From: Roseococcus pinisoli
GTDB lineage: Bacteria > Pseudomonadota > Alphaproteobacteria > Acetobacterales > Acetobacteraceae
Direction of reading: 5' to 3'
DNA length: 64,000 nt
Assembly: GCF_018413645.1 (NCBI RefSeq)
Contig: NZ_JAHCDA010000003.1
Location: forward strand, 174,969-238,968
Positions 33,058-43,404 of the stretch are shown in pieces. Under the pieces are notes generated by a model, which did not search any database, had not been told where the DNA came from, and saw only the letters and a list, made by a program, of their open reading frames with translations. Each line of letters begins with the position of its first letter. The stretch's first letter is position 1. The position numbers and the translations under genes are program-made.

Positions 33058-35244
33058 TCACGAGGCCGCGTCCCAGACTGTCCCGCCACGGGACAGGCGG
33101 GATGGGTCCTCGGCGATCAGTCTGATCTGTTCGCAGAAGACCTCCTCGGAAAACTCCTCTGCCCGCCGGCTTGCCGCCTCGCCGATGCGGATCCGCTCCT
33201 CCTGCCGGTCAGGCTTCAGGAGGCGCAGGCTGGTTTCGACCAGAGAGGCGGCATCCTCGTAGAGGAACCCGTTCTCGCCCTCGGTGATGATCTCAGGAGC
33301 GCCGCCTGCCTTCAGCGCGAGGGCGACGCATTGGGCAGACATCGCCTCGACGATGGTGATGCCGAAATGCTCGGCTCGCTCCGGATGGGACTGCAGGTCC
33401 ACGCCCAGGCCCGTGCCGTGCCAATAGAGGGCGGCATCGCGATAGAGCTCGCGCATCGTCTCCGCCGGGCTGTCCACATGGAATTCGACGGGCAGGCCCG
33501 CCGCCTTGGCCTGGAGGAAGGCGAGATACTCCCTGGGCTCAGCTCCGGGCACGAGGGAGCCGGCGAGATGGAGGGAGATCGCCCCGTTATGCCGGCGATG
33601 CAGCTCCCGGAAGGCGTCGATGAGCAGGTCGTGACGCTTGGCATGCCCGCTGACAAAGAAGCGCCCGACCGACAGGATCATCGGCCGCTTCCGCGAGGCG
33701 CGTCCGGGCATGCGGGGAACCGGCGGCGAGACGATCCGGATGGGTGGCTCGTCCAGCGCCGCGGTTCGCAGGGCCGCCCGCAGATGGTGGCGCGAATAGC
33801 CGGAGTTCACCATCACGCCCCCATAGCCCGCATAGGCCGAGGCGACGGGCGTCACCTCGGGCGGCAAGGGGAAGGGGAACTGGCACATGAAGAGATTGCG
33901 CCGCGCCCGGGCCGCGATCGGCGGAATCATCTCGTTGCCCATGGCGACCATCAGGTCGAAGGGAGGCAACGCCGCCACCGCCTCGAGGTCGATCGGCACG
34001 ATGCCGCTCAGATCGAGGCCGAGCCGGGAGCCCATGGTCCGCAACCGCAGCCGGCTATAGGGCGCAAGCCCGGCGAAGGCGACGTCGTGATCGCGGCTCA
34101 GCGCCGCGGCGAGGGTCAGGATGTAGCGTTCGCCGCCACCTGGCGTCAGGTCATAGGGAGAGAAGATCAGCGCGCGCCGCCGCGGCGGCGGGGGCTGCGC
34201 CGGTCCGCGCAGGGCGTGGGCCCACCGGCGGGCGAATTTCTGATGGCCGATATCGGAGGACGGGAGGCGGTCATCCGCGCTTTCCGTGCGCGAGAGGGCA
34301 AGGTCGGGGCAACACCAGATTCCTGCCTCCATGGCGGCAATCCGAAAGGAGAGATCGGCATCCTCGTGGCTGCCCGGCTCGAAGGCGAGATCGAAGCCTC
34401 CGGCGTCCAGGAACAGCTGCCGCGGCATGAGCCGGACGGCATCGCAGAGATGGTCCACCCGCGCGGGCTGCGGGGGGACGGACCCGGTCGCTTCTCCCCG
34501 CCGGAGAGGGACTAGGTGCCCTTCTGTGTCCAAGGCATGCCCCGCTGCCACGACCAGCTTGTCCTCGGAGACGAGGATTGGGCCGACGATGCCAGCCCCC
34601 GGCGTGACGGAAAGGGCAAGGCAGAGTTGGCGCAGCCATCCCGATCGAAGACTGACATTCGGATTGAGCAGACAGAGGAGCGGGCTCCGGGCCCGCTCGG
34701 CCAGGATGTTGTTGGCCTCGCCCGATTGGCGTCGCGGCCCCAGCCGGATCACCTCGATGTTAGGGGCCTCTGCCGTGAGAGGTTGCCAGGCGATATCCGC
34801 GATCAGGACCTCATGGACGACGTCCCCAGTGCTGGCCGAGATTTCGCGCAGGCAGCGGGCCGTCGCATACGCGTCGACATTCACGATGAGGATCGAAACC
34901 TCGAGATTCTCCGTTCGAGGAACCGGAAGCTCGGGCGCGGGGGGACGGGTCGCCGGTGAGGCTTGAAGCGAGGGCTGCCGGGCCCCGTGGCCGAGAGAGC
35001 GGCGTAAGGCCTCCATCACCCATCTGGCAGGCGCAGTCATCCGCCAGGATGTCGAGCGGCGAAGCGCCTCCCGCTCCCCGAGTGCCGCGGCCAACTGGCG
35101 TTCGACCTCTTGGCGAGCCATGGCTTGTTCCGCAACCTTCACTCGCGCCGATGCGAGTTCCACTTCCCGTCGCCATGAAACCACCGGTGACAGTCCCGAG
35201 GCCAATGGGTGCTCCCTAGTCTCGTCCCGCAGAAAATCGTTCAT
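33058..35244 (-). CDS. Two-domain glycosyltransferase (GT2-like plus GT4)
   Basis: 728 aa. A coiled-coil N-terminus (about residues 30-75) ends in [11 protein letters not shown], a motif common before glycosyltransferase domains. Residues about 115-350 form a GT2-like domain ([38 protein letters not shown]), but the usual NND of the donor site reads NPN, so this half may be inactive. Residues about 370-715 form a GT-B domain of the GT4 type, with [21 protein letters not shown] and an intact E-x7-E in EHFGITIVE. It probably builds a surface polysaccharide or glycan. Start ATG 35244 has AGGTG upstream; no other polysaccharide genes are nearby. Confidence 0.85.
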   Translation of the reverse strand: MNDFLRDETREHPLASGLSPVVSWRREVELASARVKVAEQAMARQEVERQLAAALGEREALRRSTSWRMTAPARWVMEALRRSLGHGARQPSLQASPATRPPAPELPVPRTENLEVSILIVNVDAYATARCLREISASTGDVVHEVLIADIAWQPLTAEAPNIEVIRLGPRRQSGEANNILAERARSPLLCLLNPNVSLRSGWLRQLCLALSVTPGAGIVGPILVSEDKLVVAAGHALDTEGHLVPLRRGEATGSVPPQPARVDHLCDAVRLMPRQLFLDAGGFDLAFEPGSHEDADLSFRIAAMEAGIWCCPDLALSRTESADDRLPSSDIGHQKFARRWAHALRGPAQPPPPRRRALIFSPYDLTPGGGERYILTLAAALSRDHDVAFAGLAPYSRLRLRTMGSRLGLDLSGIVPIDLEAVAALPPFDLMVAMGNEMIPPIAARARRNLFMCQFPFPLPPEVTPVASAYAGYGGVMVNSGYSRHHLRAALRTAALDEPPIRIVSPPVPRMPGRASRKRPMILSVGRFFVSGHAKRHDLLIDAFRELHRRHNGAISLHLAGSLVPGAEPREYLAFLQAKAAGLPVEFHVDSPAETMRELYRDAALYWHGTGLGVDLQSHPERAEHFGITIVEAMSAQCVALALKAGGAPEIITEGENGFLYEDAASLVETSLRLLKPDRQEERIRIGEAASRRAEEFSEEVFCEQIRLIAEDPSRLSRGGTVWDAAS

Positions 35245-35396
35245 CCCGCGTAGTTCACCTTTTGGTTGGCGACGCGAATCAAGGTTCGCTTCAACAGGGC
35301 CATATGATCCGGAGCGGCGCTTCGGCAACCGGCGGCATTAGCTTCTGTGGAGAGGATAGTGCCCGCCGCGCGGGAAGTGCTGTAGCCTACCTTCCC

Positions 35397-37028
35397 ATGG
35401 CCTCAGACATCCCGGCTTCCGCCAGACCCGGTCCCGATCACGACGGAGCGATCCGCGGGGCCGGTGCCCCGATACACGGGCGCTTCTTCGGCCGAATCGG
35501 CACGCGCGCGGCCCTGATCATGGTCCTGATCCTGGCGGTGCTGGCCTTCCTCACCGTCAACTCGCTCTTCACCCTCTCCCGTCAGGGCGCAATCATCGAG
35601 GAGATGGGCGTCCGCGACCGCGCGGCCATCGAGGCGGTGGACGACTTCTCCAACGACGTCGCCGACTTCGCGCAGGGCTTCGCCGCCGTCCTCGCCGGCG
35701 TCCTGCCGCCCACCGTCACGGCCGTGCGCATGCAGCGCAACGCCGAGGGCATCATGGAGAGCTTCGACCTCCTGATGTCCATCGTCGGCACGCGGATCGA
35801 CGCGGTGGCGGCTGCTGGCGCGCGGGACATGCGGGCGCGCCTGCCCGACCTCGGCGAGCGCACGCGCGATGCCTTCGCGCGGCGCCAGCGCGACCTCTAC
35901 GCGCCGCTGCAGGAGGAATGGCTCGACATGGTCGTGGCCTTCAACCGCCTCTCCAGCGACGCCCGGGCCATCGCCAAGGCCGATGCGGACCTGAACCTGC
36001 ACCGCGCGCATCAGCTGCAGGAGGAAGGGCGCCTCCTGAACTTCATCGCCGCCGGCGTGGGCGTGCTCAGCCTCGGCCTCATCTGGTTCGTGCTGGTGGT
36101 GCTGACCGCCCGGCCGCTCGGGCAACTGGCGGCCTCCATGCAGAAGCTCGCGCGCGGCCACGCCGATGTGGAGATCCCGGGCGCCGACCGTGCCGACCAG
36201 GTGGGCGAAATGGCGCGCGCCGTTGAGGTGTTCAAGACGAACCTCGGCAACACGAACCGGCTGATGGACCAGGCGCTCGAAGGCGCCCGCCGCACGGCCG
36301 TGGTGACCACGCAGGCGAGCCAGGCGATCGGTCAGGTGAGTGACGGGGCCATGACCCAGCTCGCCGAGCTCCGCCAGGTCTCGGACGCGCTGGGCCACAC
36401 CACGGAGGCGGTGGCGGATGTCGGCCGCAGCACGCAGCGCGCGCGCGACACGGCGTCCGAGGCGCAGTCCCTGCTGGGCGAGAGCCTGGAGAAGGTGCGG
36501 CAGCTCATCGAGACCGTGGACGCGGTGGGCGAGGATACGGAGCGCGTGACGCGCATCGCCGCCACCATTGCCAAGATCGCGACGCAGACGAACATCCTGG
36601 CGATCAATGCCGCCATCGAGGCGGCGCGGGCCGGTGAGCACGGGCGCGGCCTCGCCGTCGTCGCCGAGGAGGTGCGGGCGCTGGCCGCCAATACCGAGGC
36701 GCTGGCGCAGGAGATCGCCGACGTGGTGCTCGCCGCCGGGCGCCGCACGCGCGAGGGCGCGGGCACCGCCGCCGCCGTGGGCGAGGCGATGGACGATTTC
36801 GAGCGGCTGACGGGCGAGAGCGCGCGGCTGGCCGCGGCCATTGCCGTCGCCATGGAGGAGCAGCAGACCACGGTCGCCTCGCTGGACGAGCGCGTGGCCG
36901 TGCTGACGCGCATCGGCCAGTCCAACGCGACGGCCGCGGAGGAAATCACGGTGACGATGATCGACCTGTCCCGCCTCGCGAGCGAATCGCGCAGCGCCGT
37001 GGAGAGCATGGCGGCGCGCTCGGAATGA
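35397..37028 (+). CDS. Methyl-accepting chemotaxis protein
   Basis: 543 aa. Membrane helices lie at about 37-57 and 222-245 and bracket a predicted helical periplasmic sensor ([20 protein letters not shown] through the Arg-rich [15 protein letters not shown]). A HAMP domain follows ([20 protein letters not shown]) and then a coiled-coil signalling domain with the conserved hairpin tip [19 protein letters not shown] and [13 protein letters not shown]. The start at 35397 (MASDIPAS) is preferred; the frame extends to 35262 without membrane character. It lies next to a receiver-phosphatase gene and opposite a cheA-cheB-cheR set, so it is the likely receptor of that pathway. Confidence 0.92.
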   Translation: MASDIPASARPGPDHDGAIRGAGAPIHGRFFGRIGTRAALIMVLILAVLAFLTVNSLFTLSRQGAIIEEMGVRDRAAIEAVDDFSNDVADFAQGFAAVLAGVLPPTVTAVRMQRNAEGIMESFDLLMSIVGTRIDAVAAAGARDMRARLPDLGERTRDAFARRQRDLYAPLQEEWLDMVVAFNRLSSDARAIAKADADLNLHRAHQLQEEGRLLNFIAAGVGVLSLGLIWFVLVVLTARPLGQLAASMQKLARGHADVEIPGADRADQVGEMARAVEVFKTNLGNTNRLMDQALEGARRTAVVTTQASQAIGQVSDGAMTQLAELRQVSDALGHTTEAVADVGRSTQRARDTASEAQSLLGESLEKVRQLIETVDAVGEDTERVTRIAATIAKIATQTNILAINAAIEAARAGEHGRGLAVVAEEVRALAANTEALAQEIADVVLAAGRRTREGAGTAAAVGEAMDDFERLTGESARLAAAIAVAMEEQQTTVASLDERVAVLTRIGQSNATAAEEITVTMIDLSRLASESRSAVESMAARSE

Positions 37029-37078
37029 GACCTGCAACCAGCAAAGGCTGCCCCAACACGCTGAGGCGCGTGCGGATT

Positions 37079-37098
37079 CCGGCCGCGACTGCGGCCGG
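37079..37098. promoter_or_regulatory. Hairpin between the MCP and receiver-phosphatase genes
   Basis: CCGGCCGC/GCGGCCGG, 8-bp stem with a GACT loop, in the 163-bp gap between the two genes. It could attenuate read-through so that the receptor is made in excess of the phosphatase. Nothing else is seen in the gap. Confidence 0.35.
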
Positions 37099-37191
37099 CG
37101 CCGCCCAACTGACTTTCCGGCCGGGCGTTCCAATGGTGCGGCGAAGCCAAGGCCGCGAAGGCGGCCGCCCGGCGTCTGAGGGGCGCTCAGC

Positions 37192-38340
37192 ATGACCGCC
37201 GAAATACTGGTCGTCGACGACAGCAGCTTCAACCGGCTGCTGCTGAAGCGCCGGCTGGCCGAGCTCGGCTATGGCGAGCCGGCCATGGCGGTGAACGGTG
37301 TCGAGGCGCTGGCCGCCATCGCGGGAAAGTCGTTCGACATCGTCCTGCTCGATCTCGAAATGCCTGAGCTCGACGGCATCGGCGTGCTGGAGCGGCTGCA
37401 CGACATGCCGAACGCGCCGCCGGTCATCGTGATCTCGGCGCAGACGGAGATGTCCGGTGTCATCCGCTGCATTGAGCTGGGCGCGGAGGACTATCTTCCG
37501 AAGTCCTTCGACCCGCCGCTGCTCAAGGCACGTCTGCAGGCGGTGCTGGAGAAGAAGCGCCTGCGCGATCTTGCGGCGGAGCGTCTGCAGGCGCTGGAGA
37601 GCGAGCTGGAAAGCGCGCGCCTGGCCCAGCTCTCTTTGGTGCCGCGCGACTTCGCCGGCCTCTCCCGCGGGCGCCTGACCGTCGCCGCCCATATGGAGCC
37701 CGCCCGCGAGGTGGGCGGCGACCTCTACGACATGCGCTGGATCGGCAAGCGGCACCTCATGTTCGCCGTGGCCGACGTGGCCGGGAAGGGCGCTTCGGCC
37801 GGCCTCACCATGGCGCGGACCATGGGGCTGATCCGCGCCGGCGTCCGGCTGGCGGACACGGCCGGGCAAGTGCCGGATCCGGGGCCGCTGATGGCGCTCG
37901 CCAATGACGAGCTCGCCCTCGACAATCCGGACATGACCTTCGTGACCGCCGCGCTGGCGATCCTGGATGCGGAGACGGGCGAGGGGCGCATCTGCGTGGC
38001 CGGTCACGAGGCGCCGCTGCGGCTTTCGGCCGCCGGGGTCGAGGTGATGGGAGGCTATTCCATTCAGCCTGCGCTCGGCGTGATGGAGGAGTTCCCCTAT
38101 GCCAGCGCGCCCTTCGTGCTGGCCCCGGGCGAGACCATGTTGCTGCTGACCGACGGCGTGACCGAGGCGCAGGACATCTCGGGCGAGCTCTTCGGCAAGG
38201 AGGCGGTGCTGGCCGCGCTCGGTTCGCTCGTGGAGCCTGGCCCGGCGATCGCGGCGCTGCTGGCGGCCGTGGCGGGCTTCGTGAAGGAGGCGCGGCCCGC
38301 CGACGACGTGACGGTGCTCGCGGTCCGCTTCCAGGCCTGA
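37192..38340 (+). CDS. Response regulator with SpoIIE/PP2C phosphatase output (RsbU-like)
   Basis: 382 aa. Receiver domain 1-115 with intact acidic pocket Asp9/Asp10, phospho-acceptor Asp54 (LLDLEMPE) and Lys104. A linker coiled coil follows to about 145, then a PP2C-type SpoIIE domain with the metal aspartates EPAREVGGDLYD, VADVAGKG, LTDGVTE and ARPADDVTVL, all present. It should dephosphorylate a STAS antagonist when its receiver is phosphorylated, and the STAS gene at 44188 is the obvious target. It is convergent with cheA, ending 2 bp away. The pairing of kinase and receiver is inferred. Confidence 0.92.
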   Translation: MTAEILVVDDSSFNRLLLKRRLAELGYGEPAMAVNGVEALAAIAGKSFDIVLLDLEMPELDGIGVLERLHDMPNAPPVIVISAQTEMSGVIRCIELGAEDYLPKSFDPPLLKARLQAVLEKKRLRDLAAERLQALESELESARLAQLSLVPRDFAGLSRGRLTVAAHMEPAREVGGDLYDMRWIGKRHLMFAVADVAGKGASAGLTMARTMGLIRAGVRLADTAGQVPDPGPLMALANDELALDNPDMTFVTAALAILDAETGEGRICVAGHEAPLRLSAAGVEVMGGYSIQPALGVMEEFPYASAPFVLAPGETMLLLTDGVTEAQDISGELFGKEAVLAALGSLVEPGPAIAALLAAVAGFVKEARPADDVTVLAVRFQA

Positions 38341-38342
38341 CG

Positions 38343-40757
38343 CTAGAGGCTGTCGGGCTCCAGGAGCAGGACCGGATCGCCATTGCCCAGCACGCCGACG
38401 CCGCCGACGCCCGGCGTGCCGGCCAGGGCCGGATGCAGTGGCTTGAGCAGCAGGTCGGTCCGGCGGCCGACCCGGCCGACGCCCAGCGCCAGCGCGCCGG
38501 CCGGACGGCGGATCATCACGATGGCGCTGCTGCTGGAGGCGGGCAGGCGCAGGACGGATTCCAGCGTCGTGACGGCCTGCCCTGCCGGCAGCTGCTCGGG
38601 CCGGATCACCGCTTCCACGCGGCCTGCGGGGAGCGCGTAGGGATGGCCGGCGGCCTCCACCAGCAGCACGGGCTGGATGGCGGCGGTCAGCGGTAGGTCG
38701 AGGACGAAGCGCGTGCCCGCGCCGGGCGCGCTTTCCACCCGCACCGAGCCGCCGGCCCGCCGCGCCGCATCCTGCACCACGTCCAGCCCGACGCCGCGGC
38801 CCGAGGTCTCGGTCACCGTCTCGCGCGTCGAGAAGCCGGGGAGGAAGAGCAGCGCATGGATCTCCTCCCGGCTCAGCCGCGCCCCCGCCTCGGCGGAAAT
38901 CAGCGTGCGGGAGACGGCGCGCGACAGCACGGCATTGTCGTCGATGCCGCGCCCGTCATCGGCGATGCTGACCAGCAGGCGGCCGGGCTGGCGATCGGCG
39001 ACCAGATGCAGCCGGCCCGTGGCGGGCTTGCCGGCGGCCAGGCGCTCCGAGGGCGGCTCGACGCCATGGTCCACCGCATTGCGGACGAGGTGCAGCAGCG
39101 GGTCGGCCAGGAGATCGGCGAGGCTGCGGTCGAGCTGCACTTCCTCGCCCTGGATCTCGAGCGCGACCTCGCGGCCCTGGGCCTCCGCCGTGGCGCGGAG
39201 CACGCGCGGAAGGCGCATCGCTAGGCTGGCGAAGGGCACCACGCGTAGCTCCAGCACCGCCTCGTCGAGCTGGCGGAGGGCGAGGGAGAGGCGGCCGCTG
39301 GCGCGCTCGGCGAGGCCGGCGGTCGCGCGCAGCCGCTCCAGCGCATTGCCGAGTACCTGGGAGCTCCGCGCCGGCAGGCGCGCCTGCAGCGAGGCGAGGT
39401 CGTCCAGCGCGGTGCGGGCCTGGGGTGTCGCCAGCGCCTCGCCCAGCGCCAGTGCCGCGGCGCGCAGCTCGGCTTCGAGCGCGATCACCGCATCGATGCT
39501 GTCCTGCCGGACGCGCATGGTGGGCGCGGGCGGCGGGGCATCGGCGGCGGCGAGATCGGTCAGCGCGCTGCCTTCCGGATCGGCTTCGGCGCGCAGGGCC
39601 GCCAGCTCCTCAGGCGGCAGGTCGCTGGCGACAAAGATGTCGAGCGCTTCGGGTGATCCGGCGCTGCCGAGGACCTCGCCGGCGCGGGCCAGGAAGGGCT
39701 CGGCGATGGCCTCGGCCGTGGGAAGGGGGCCGAGCCGCAGGCGCCAGATCCGGCGGCCCGCCTGCAGGGCGGCAGCGGCGCGGGCGTGGGAGGAGGCCGG
39801 CAGCACGGCGGCGAGCCCCGGGGTCAGCGGGGGCGGCAGGGGCAGCGCGCGGTCGGCGACGGGGACAAGGGTCGACGCGGTCAGCGCCCGGCGGAAATCG
39901 TCCCGCAGCTCGGCCAGCCGTTGCGAGGCGGCCTCGCCGGAGCGGCTGGCGAGGTCCTGGATCTGGCGGCCAAGCGCCTCGGCCGCCTCGTTGCCGAGGG
40001 CATCGGCGCTGGCGGCCAGGCTTTCGGCGGCGACAATGAGGTCGGGTCCCGGTTCTTCGAGCGCCGCGGCCAGGGCCTCGGCCGAAGGGCGCAGATCGCC
40101 GGCAAGGGCGGGGATACGCTCGCCACCGGTCGCGGCCTGCAGCAGCAGCAACGCGCGGCGCAGCCGACCCAGCGCGGCCAGCCGGTCAGGGGCGGTGGGA
40201 ATGGCCTCCAGCAGCAGGGCTAGGCGCGGCAGCTTCGCCGCCTGGGCGGCCTGGGCCAGGGCGGTCGCCTTGGCCGGCTGCTGGGCCAGGAAGGGAAGCT
40301 CGCTCGCGAACCGCGAGGCCAGGGTCAGCCGAAGCGGGTCTGCGGTGGCGGAAGTGGCCGGCGCATCGGCCTTGGGCTGGGGCGCCGGTGCCGGCCTGCC
40401 TTCCGCCAGGGCCACAAGACGGGCCAGGAGTTCCGGCGGCGGCGCGCGGTCCTGCCGCTGGTCGAGCAGGGCGGAGCGCTGGCCGCGCAGCGTGTCCACC
40501 GCCTCGAGCAACGCGTCGCGCACCGGCTTGTCGAGGGCGAGGCGCCCGGCGCGGGCCAGGCCCAGCACGTCCTCCGCCTTGTGCGCCAGACCGCCGAGAC
40601 CCGCCGCGCCGATGGCGGCCGACATGCCCTTGAGGCTGTGCATGGCGCGGAACAGCACGTCGATCGGCGCCTCGCCGGCCAGGCCGTGCTCGAGCGTGTC
40701 GAGGTGCTCGGCCGTTTCGGCGGCGAATTCCTGCCAGAGGGGATCATCGGCCTCCAT
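38343..40757 (-). CDS. cheA: Chemotaxis histidine kinase CheA
   Basis: 804 aa. HPt domain at the N-terminus with phospho-accepting His40 (RAMHSLKGMSAA). A long Ala/Pro-rich middle section of about 300 aa contains weak helical repeats. Then come dimerisation helices, the ATPase (N-box HLVRNAVDHGVE, G1 DDGRGID, G2 TSGRGVGLDVV) and a C-terminal CheW-like domain (LPLTAAIQPVLLVEAAGHPYALPAGRVEAVI). No separate P2 domain is recognisable. It is the last gene of the minus-strand cluster, 3 bp after the HPt-receiver gene, and meets the phosphatase gene tail to tail. Confidence 0.93.
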   Translation of the reverse strand: MEADDPLWQEFAAETAEHLDTLEHGLAGEAPIDVLFRAMHSLKGMSAAIGAAGLGGLAHKAEDVLGLARAGRLALDKPVRDALLEAVDTLRGQRSALLDQRQDRAPPPELLARLVALAEGRPAPAPQPKADAPATSATADPLRLTLASRFASELPFLAQQPAKATALAQAAQAAKLPRLALLLEAIPTAPDRLAALGRLRRALLLLQAATGGERIPALAGDLRPSAEALAAALEEPGPDLIVAAESLAASADALGNEAAEALGRQIQDLASRSGEAASQRLAELRDDFRRALTASTLVPVADRALPLPPPLTPGLAAVLPASSHARAAAALQAGRRIWRLRLGPLPTAEAIAEPFLARAGEVLGSAGSPEALDIFVASDLPPEELAALRAEADPEGSALTDLAAADAPPPAPTMRVRQDSIDAVIALEAELRAAALALGEALATPQARTALDDLASLQARLPARSSQVLGNALERLRATAGLAERASGRLSLALRQLDEAVLELRVVPFASLAMRLPRVLRATAEAQGREVALEIQGEEVQLDRSLADLLADPLLHLVRNAVDHGVEPPSERLAAGKPATGRLHLVADRQPGRLLVSIADDGRGIDDNAVLSRAVSRTLISAEAGARLSREEIHALLFLPGFSTRETVTETSGRGVGLDVVQDAARRAGGSVRVESAPGAGTRFVLDLPLTAAIQPVLLVEAAGHPYALPAGRVEAVIRPEQLPAGQAVTTLESVLRLPASSSSAIVMIRRPAGALALGVGRVGRRTDLLLKPLHPALAGTPGVGGVGVLGNGDPVLLLEPDSL

Positions 40758-40760
40758 GGC

Positions 40761-41438
40761 TCAGCCTCCCACGGCCTGGCGGGCGGTGGCCAGGATTTCC
40801 GCCCCCGCCCGCTCGGCGAGGTCGGGGGAGAGGGCGCCGGAAGGCTTAGCCACGGCGGCGAAGGCACCGCGGCGCAGGGCCTCCAGCGCCGCCGGGGTGC
40901 CGGGATGGGCGGCGGAGGACACGACCACCACCGCGCCATGCCCGGCCAGGGCCCATTCGGCGAGGAAGCCCATGCCGTCCAGCACCGGCATCTCCAGGTC
41001 GAGCAAGGTGAGGTCCGGCCGCAGCTCCGCCTGCGCGGCCAGCCCGGCCGCACCATCCGCTGCCTCGCCCACCACGGCGAAGCGCGGATCGGCGGCCAGG
41101 ATGCCGCGGAGCAGGCGGCGCATCATCGCGCTGTCGTCGACGATGAGCGTGCGGATCGGGCGATCGGCGGCCGCAGTTCCGGGCGCGGGCGCTGGTGGCG
41201 TCTCGCCGGAGGCGATGGCGGCGAGGGCCTCGGCCGTGGCCCGCAGAAGATCGAGGTCGGTGACCTCGTCCAGCTCGCGCAGCCTGGCCTGAAGCGGCGC
41301 CATCTCCATCCCATCCGCCATGCCGCGCAGCCGCACGACGGCGCGCTGCGCCGCGGGCAGGTCCGCCGCGAGGGCGAGATCCGCGCAGAGGGGCAGGAAT
41401 TCCTCGCGAAACGCGGCGAGCAGCTCCTCGTCCATCAT
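40761..41438 (-). CDS. Receiver protein with degenerate HPt-like N-terminus
   Basis: 225 aa. Residues 1-75 are helical and align with an HPt core, but the HxLKG position reads VRLRG (Val35 replaces His), so phosphotransfer is impossible there. Residues 96-222 form a CheB-type receiver: DDSAMM, phospho-acceptor Asp147 (LLDLEMPVLDG), SS at 174-175 and Lys198 in AVAKPSG. There is no methylesterase domain. It overlaps cheB by 4 bp (ATGA) and precedes cheA. It could be a phosphate sink or a CheA-binding regulator; that is inference. Confidence 0.85.
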   Translation of the reverse strand: MMDEELLAAFREEFLPLCADLALAADLPAAQRAVVRLRGMADGMEMAPLQARLRELDEVTDLDLLRATAEALAAIASGETPPAPAPGTAAADRPIRTLIVDDSAMMRRLLRGILAADPRFAVVGEAADGAAGLAAQAELRPDLTLLDLEMPVLDGMGFLAEWALAGHGAVVVVSSAAHPGTPAALEALRRGAFAAVAKPSGALSPDLAERAGAEILATARQAVGG

Positions 41439-42457
41439 TCGGCCTTCCAGATGTCGCGCAGCAGCTTGCCGATCGCCTCGGGCGCCAGGGATTCCGCGGC
41501 GGGAACGCGGGCGCGCGCAGAGTGCGGCATGCCGCTGACGACGGCGGTCTCCCCGCTCTGCACCAGAATACGGCCGCCGATGCGGGCGAGCTCCGCCGCA
41601 CCGGCCGCGCCGTCCTCGCCCATGCCGGTCAGCACCACGCCGCAGGCGGGCAGGCCGAGCAGGGCCGCGGAGCGGAAGAGCAGGTCGGCCGAGGGATGCA
41701 CCGGCGCGCTCGTCGGCGCGAGGCGAAGCGCCAGCGCGGCGCCGACGCGCAGCAGCACCGCATCGGTCGGCAGCAGCGCGGCTTCGCCCGGCAGCAACGG
41801 CGCATCGTTCCGCGCGACGCGCACCGGCCAGCCGGCTCGCCGCTGCAGCTGCTCCGCGAGCTCGACCGCGAGGCTCTGCGGCATGTGCTGGGCGACGACC
41901 ACCGGCACCGGCAGCGGCCCGCAGGCGGCGAGCAGGACGGCGAGCGCATCCGGCCCGCCGGTCGAGGCGGCCATGAGGATCAGCGGCGGTGGCGCATGGT
42001 CGGCCGCCCGCGCTGGCGGCGGGACGGCGGGGGCGGGCTGGAGCCGGGCCTGCGCAGCCGCCCAATGCCGCAGTCGATCGCGCAGCGCGCGGTCCAGATG
42101 GCCGAGGTCGAGGCCGCCCAGGCCGGTCTCCTTGCTCACATAGTCGGCAGCGCCGGCTTCCAGCGCGGCGAGGGCGGCGGGGCTGTCCTGCTGGGTGTGA
42201 TGGCTGACCATGATCACGGCCGGCGGATTGGGCAGCGCCATGATCCGGCGCGTCGCCTCGATGCCGCCGAGGACGGGCATTTCCACGTCCATCGCGACGA
42301 CCTGGGGCTGGTGCTCGCGCACGGCGGCGATCGCAGCCTCGCCATTGGCGGCCTCGGCCACCACGCGCAGATCGCCCTCGGCCTCGATGATCCGCCGGAG
42401 GGCGATGCGCATGAACGCGCTGTCGTCGACGACGACGACGGGGATGCGTCCGGTCAC
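41435..42457 (-). CDS. cheB: Chemotaxis protein-glutamate methylesterase CheB
   Basis: 340 aa from a GTG start that overlaps the previous stop (GTGA). Receiver domain with Asp57 (AMDVEMPVLGG) and Lys109, a Pro/Ala linker, and the methylesterase domain with the catalytic triad Ser165 (ASTGGPDAL), His191 (AQHMPQ) and Asp282 (TGMGEDGA). It removes methyl groups from receptors to reset sensitivity. All active-site residues are present. Confidence 0.95.
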   Translation of the reverse strand: MTGRIPVVVVDDSAFMRIALRRIIEAEGDLRVVAEAANGEAAIAAVREHQPQVVAMDVEMPVLGGIEATRRIMALPNPPAVIMVSHHTQQDSPAALAALEAGAADYVSKETGLGGLDLGHLDRALRDRLRHWAAAQARLQPAPAVPPPARAADHAPPPLILMAASTGGPDALAVLLAACGPLPVPVVVAQHMPQSLAVELAEQLQRRAGWPVRVARNDAPLLPGEAALLPTDAVLLRVGAALALRLAPTSAPVHPSADLLFRSAALLGLPACGVVLTGMGEDGAAGAAELARIGGRILVQSGETAVVSGMPHSARARVPAAESLAPEAIGKLLRDIWKAE

Positions 42458-43404
42458 AGCGCCCCCATCAGATGCGGCGACATGACGGGCAGGGGCGCGC
42501 CGTCGAGCCGGGCGATGGCCTGGACCAGCCCGTTCCGCTGGACGAGGGGGGTGATGTCGGCCGCCGGCACCATGCGCACGCCCGCCACCTGCTCGACGGC
42601 GACCATCACTTCCGGCCGCGTCGACAGGCGGATGAGCGGCGCGGGGCCCTGCTCCAGGGTCGAAGGGCCGCCCATGGCCAGGCCGCCATCCACCACCGGC
42701 AGCACGGCGCCGCGATGCGCGGCCACCCCGGCGAGGCCGGCGCGTGGCGTGGGCAGCGGGGTGGTGGGCGGCAGGATGGCCACCACGGCCTCCGCCGGCA
42801 GGGCCACGTCCATTCCCGCGGCGCGGAAGAGGACGAGGTGACGCTGCGGAACCGGAACGGGCGGGGCGATCTCGACGGTGGGTGGCGCGTGATCCAGGGC
42901 CTGGCGTGCCGCCGCCGAGACGAGCCAATCGGCAAACGCAGAATCCGCCTCGGGGCCTGCCTCGATCCGGGTCGCCGGCAGGCCGAAGCGCCGGCCCTCA
43001 TGGTTCAGCACCAGCAGGAGGATAGGCTCCTCGGCACCATCCTCTTCCGTGCCGGCCGCGAAGCCCGTGGACAGGACGAGCACGGGCGCGCCCCCGGCCT
43101 CCGCCAGCCCTGCCACGCCGGTCGATGTCCCCGGCATGGGGCGAAGCGCCGGCATGGGGAGGATGTGCTCCGCCAGCTCGGCGGGGACATCGAGCGCGAT
43201 CCCGCCGAGCAGGACGCGCAGGACCCCGATGCGCGAGGCGCGGCCGCGGCTCGACGCGAGGGGGAGAGGAGCCGGCGCCGCCTCTTCGGCGACGATGGCC
43301 GGCGGCACCTCGCGGGGCGCCGCAACGGCGGGGGCGGCCATGCCCTGCGCGAAGGTGAACCAGCTGCCGCCCGGCAGCGGATGGAGGATCTCGGCGTCAG
43401 ACAT
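42454..43404 (-). CDS. Tandem CheW-domain coupling protein
   Basis: 316 aa. Two CheW-like folds are visible: one at about 55-160 (VLRVLLGGIALDVPAELAEHI, LLLVLNHEGRRFGLPATRI) and one at about 195-305 (HLVLFRAAGMDVALPAEAVVAI, GVAAHRGAVLPVVDGG). Single CheW proteins are about 150-170 aa, so this is a duplication that could bridge two CheA or receptor units. It overlaps cheR by 8 bp at its start and cheB by 4 bp at its end. Confidence 0.85.
   Translation of the reverse strand: MSDAEILHPLPGGSWFTFAQGMAAPAVAAPREVPPAIVAEEAAPAPLPLASSRGRASRIGVLRVLLGGIALDVPAELAEHILPMPALRPMPGTSTGVAGLAEAGGAPVLVLSTGFAAGTEEDGAEEPILLLVLNHEGRRFGLPATRIEAGPEADSAFADWLVSAAARQALDHAPPTVEIAPPVPVPQRHLVLFRAAGMDVALPAEAVVAILPPTTPLPTPRAGLAGVAAHRGAVLPVVDGGLAMGGPSTLEQGPAPLIRLSTRPEVMVAVEQVAGVRMVPAADITPLVQRNGLVQAIARLDGAPLPVMSPHLMGAL

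Noticed and set aside
38677-41292. Plus-strand open frame of 871 codons opposite cheA and the HPt-receiver gene
   Set aside because: Ser/Arg-rich composition typical of a third-position GC shadow; the minus strand has CheA motifs.
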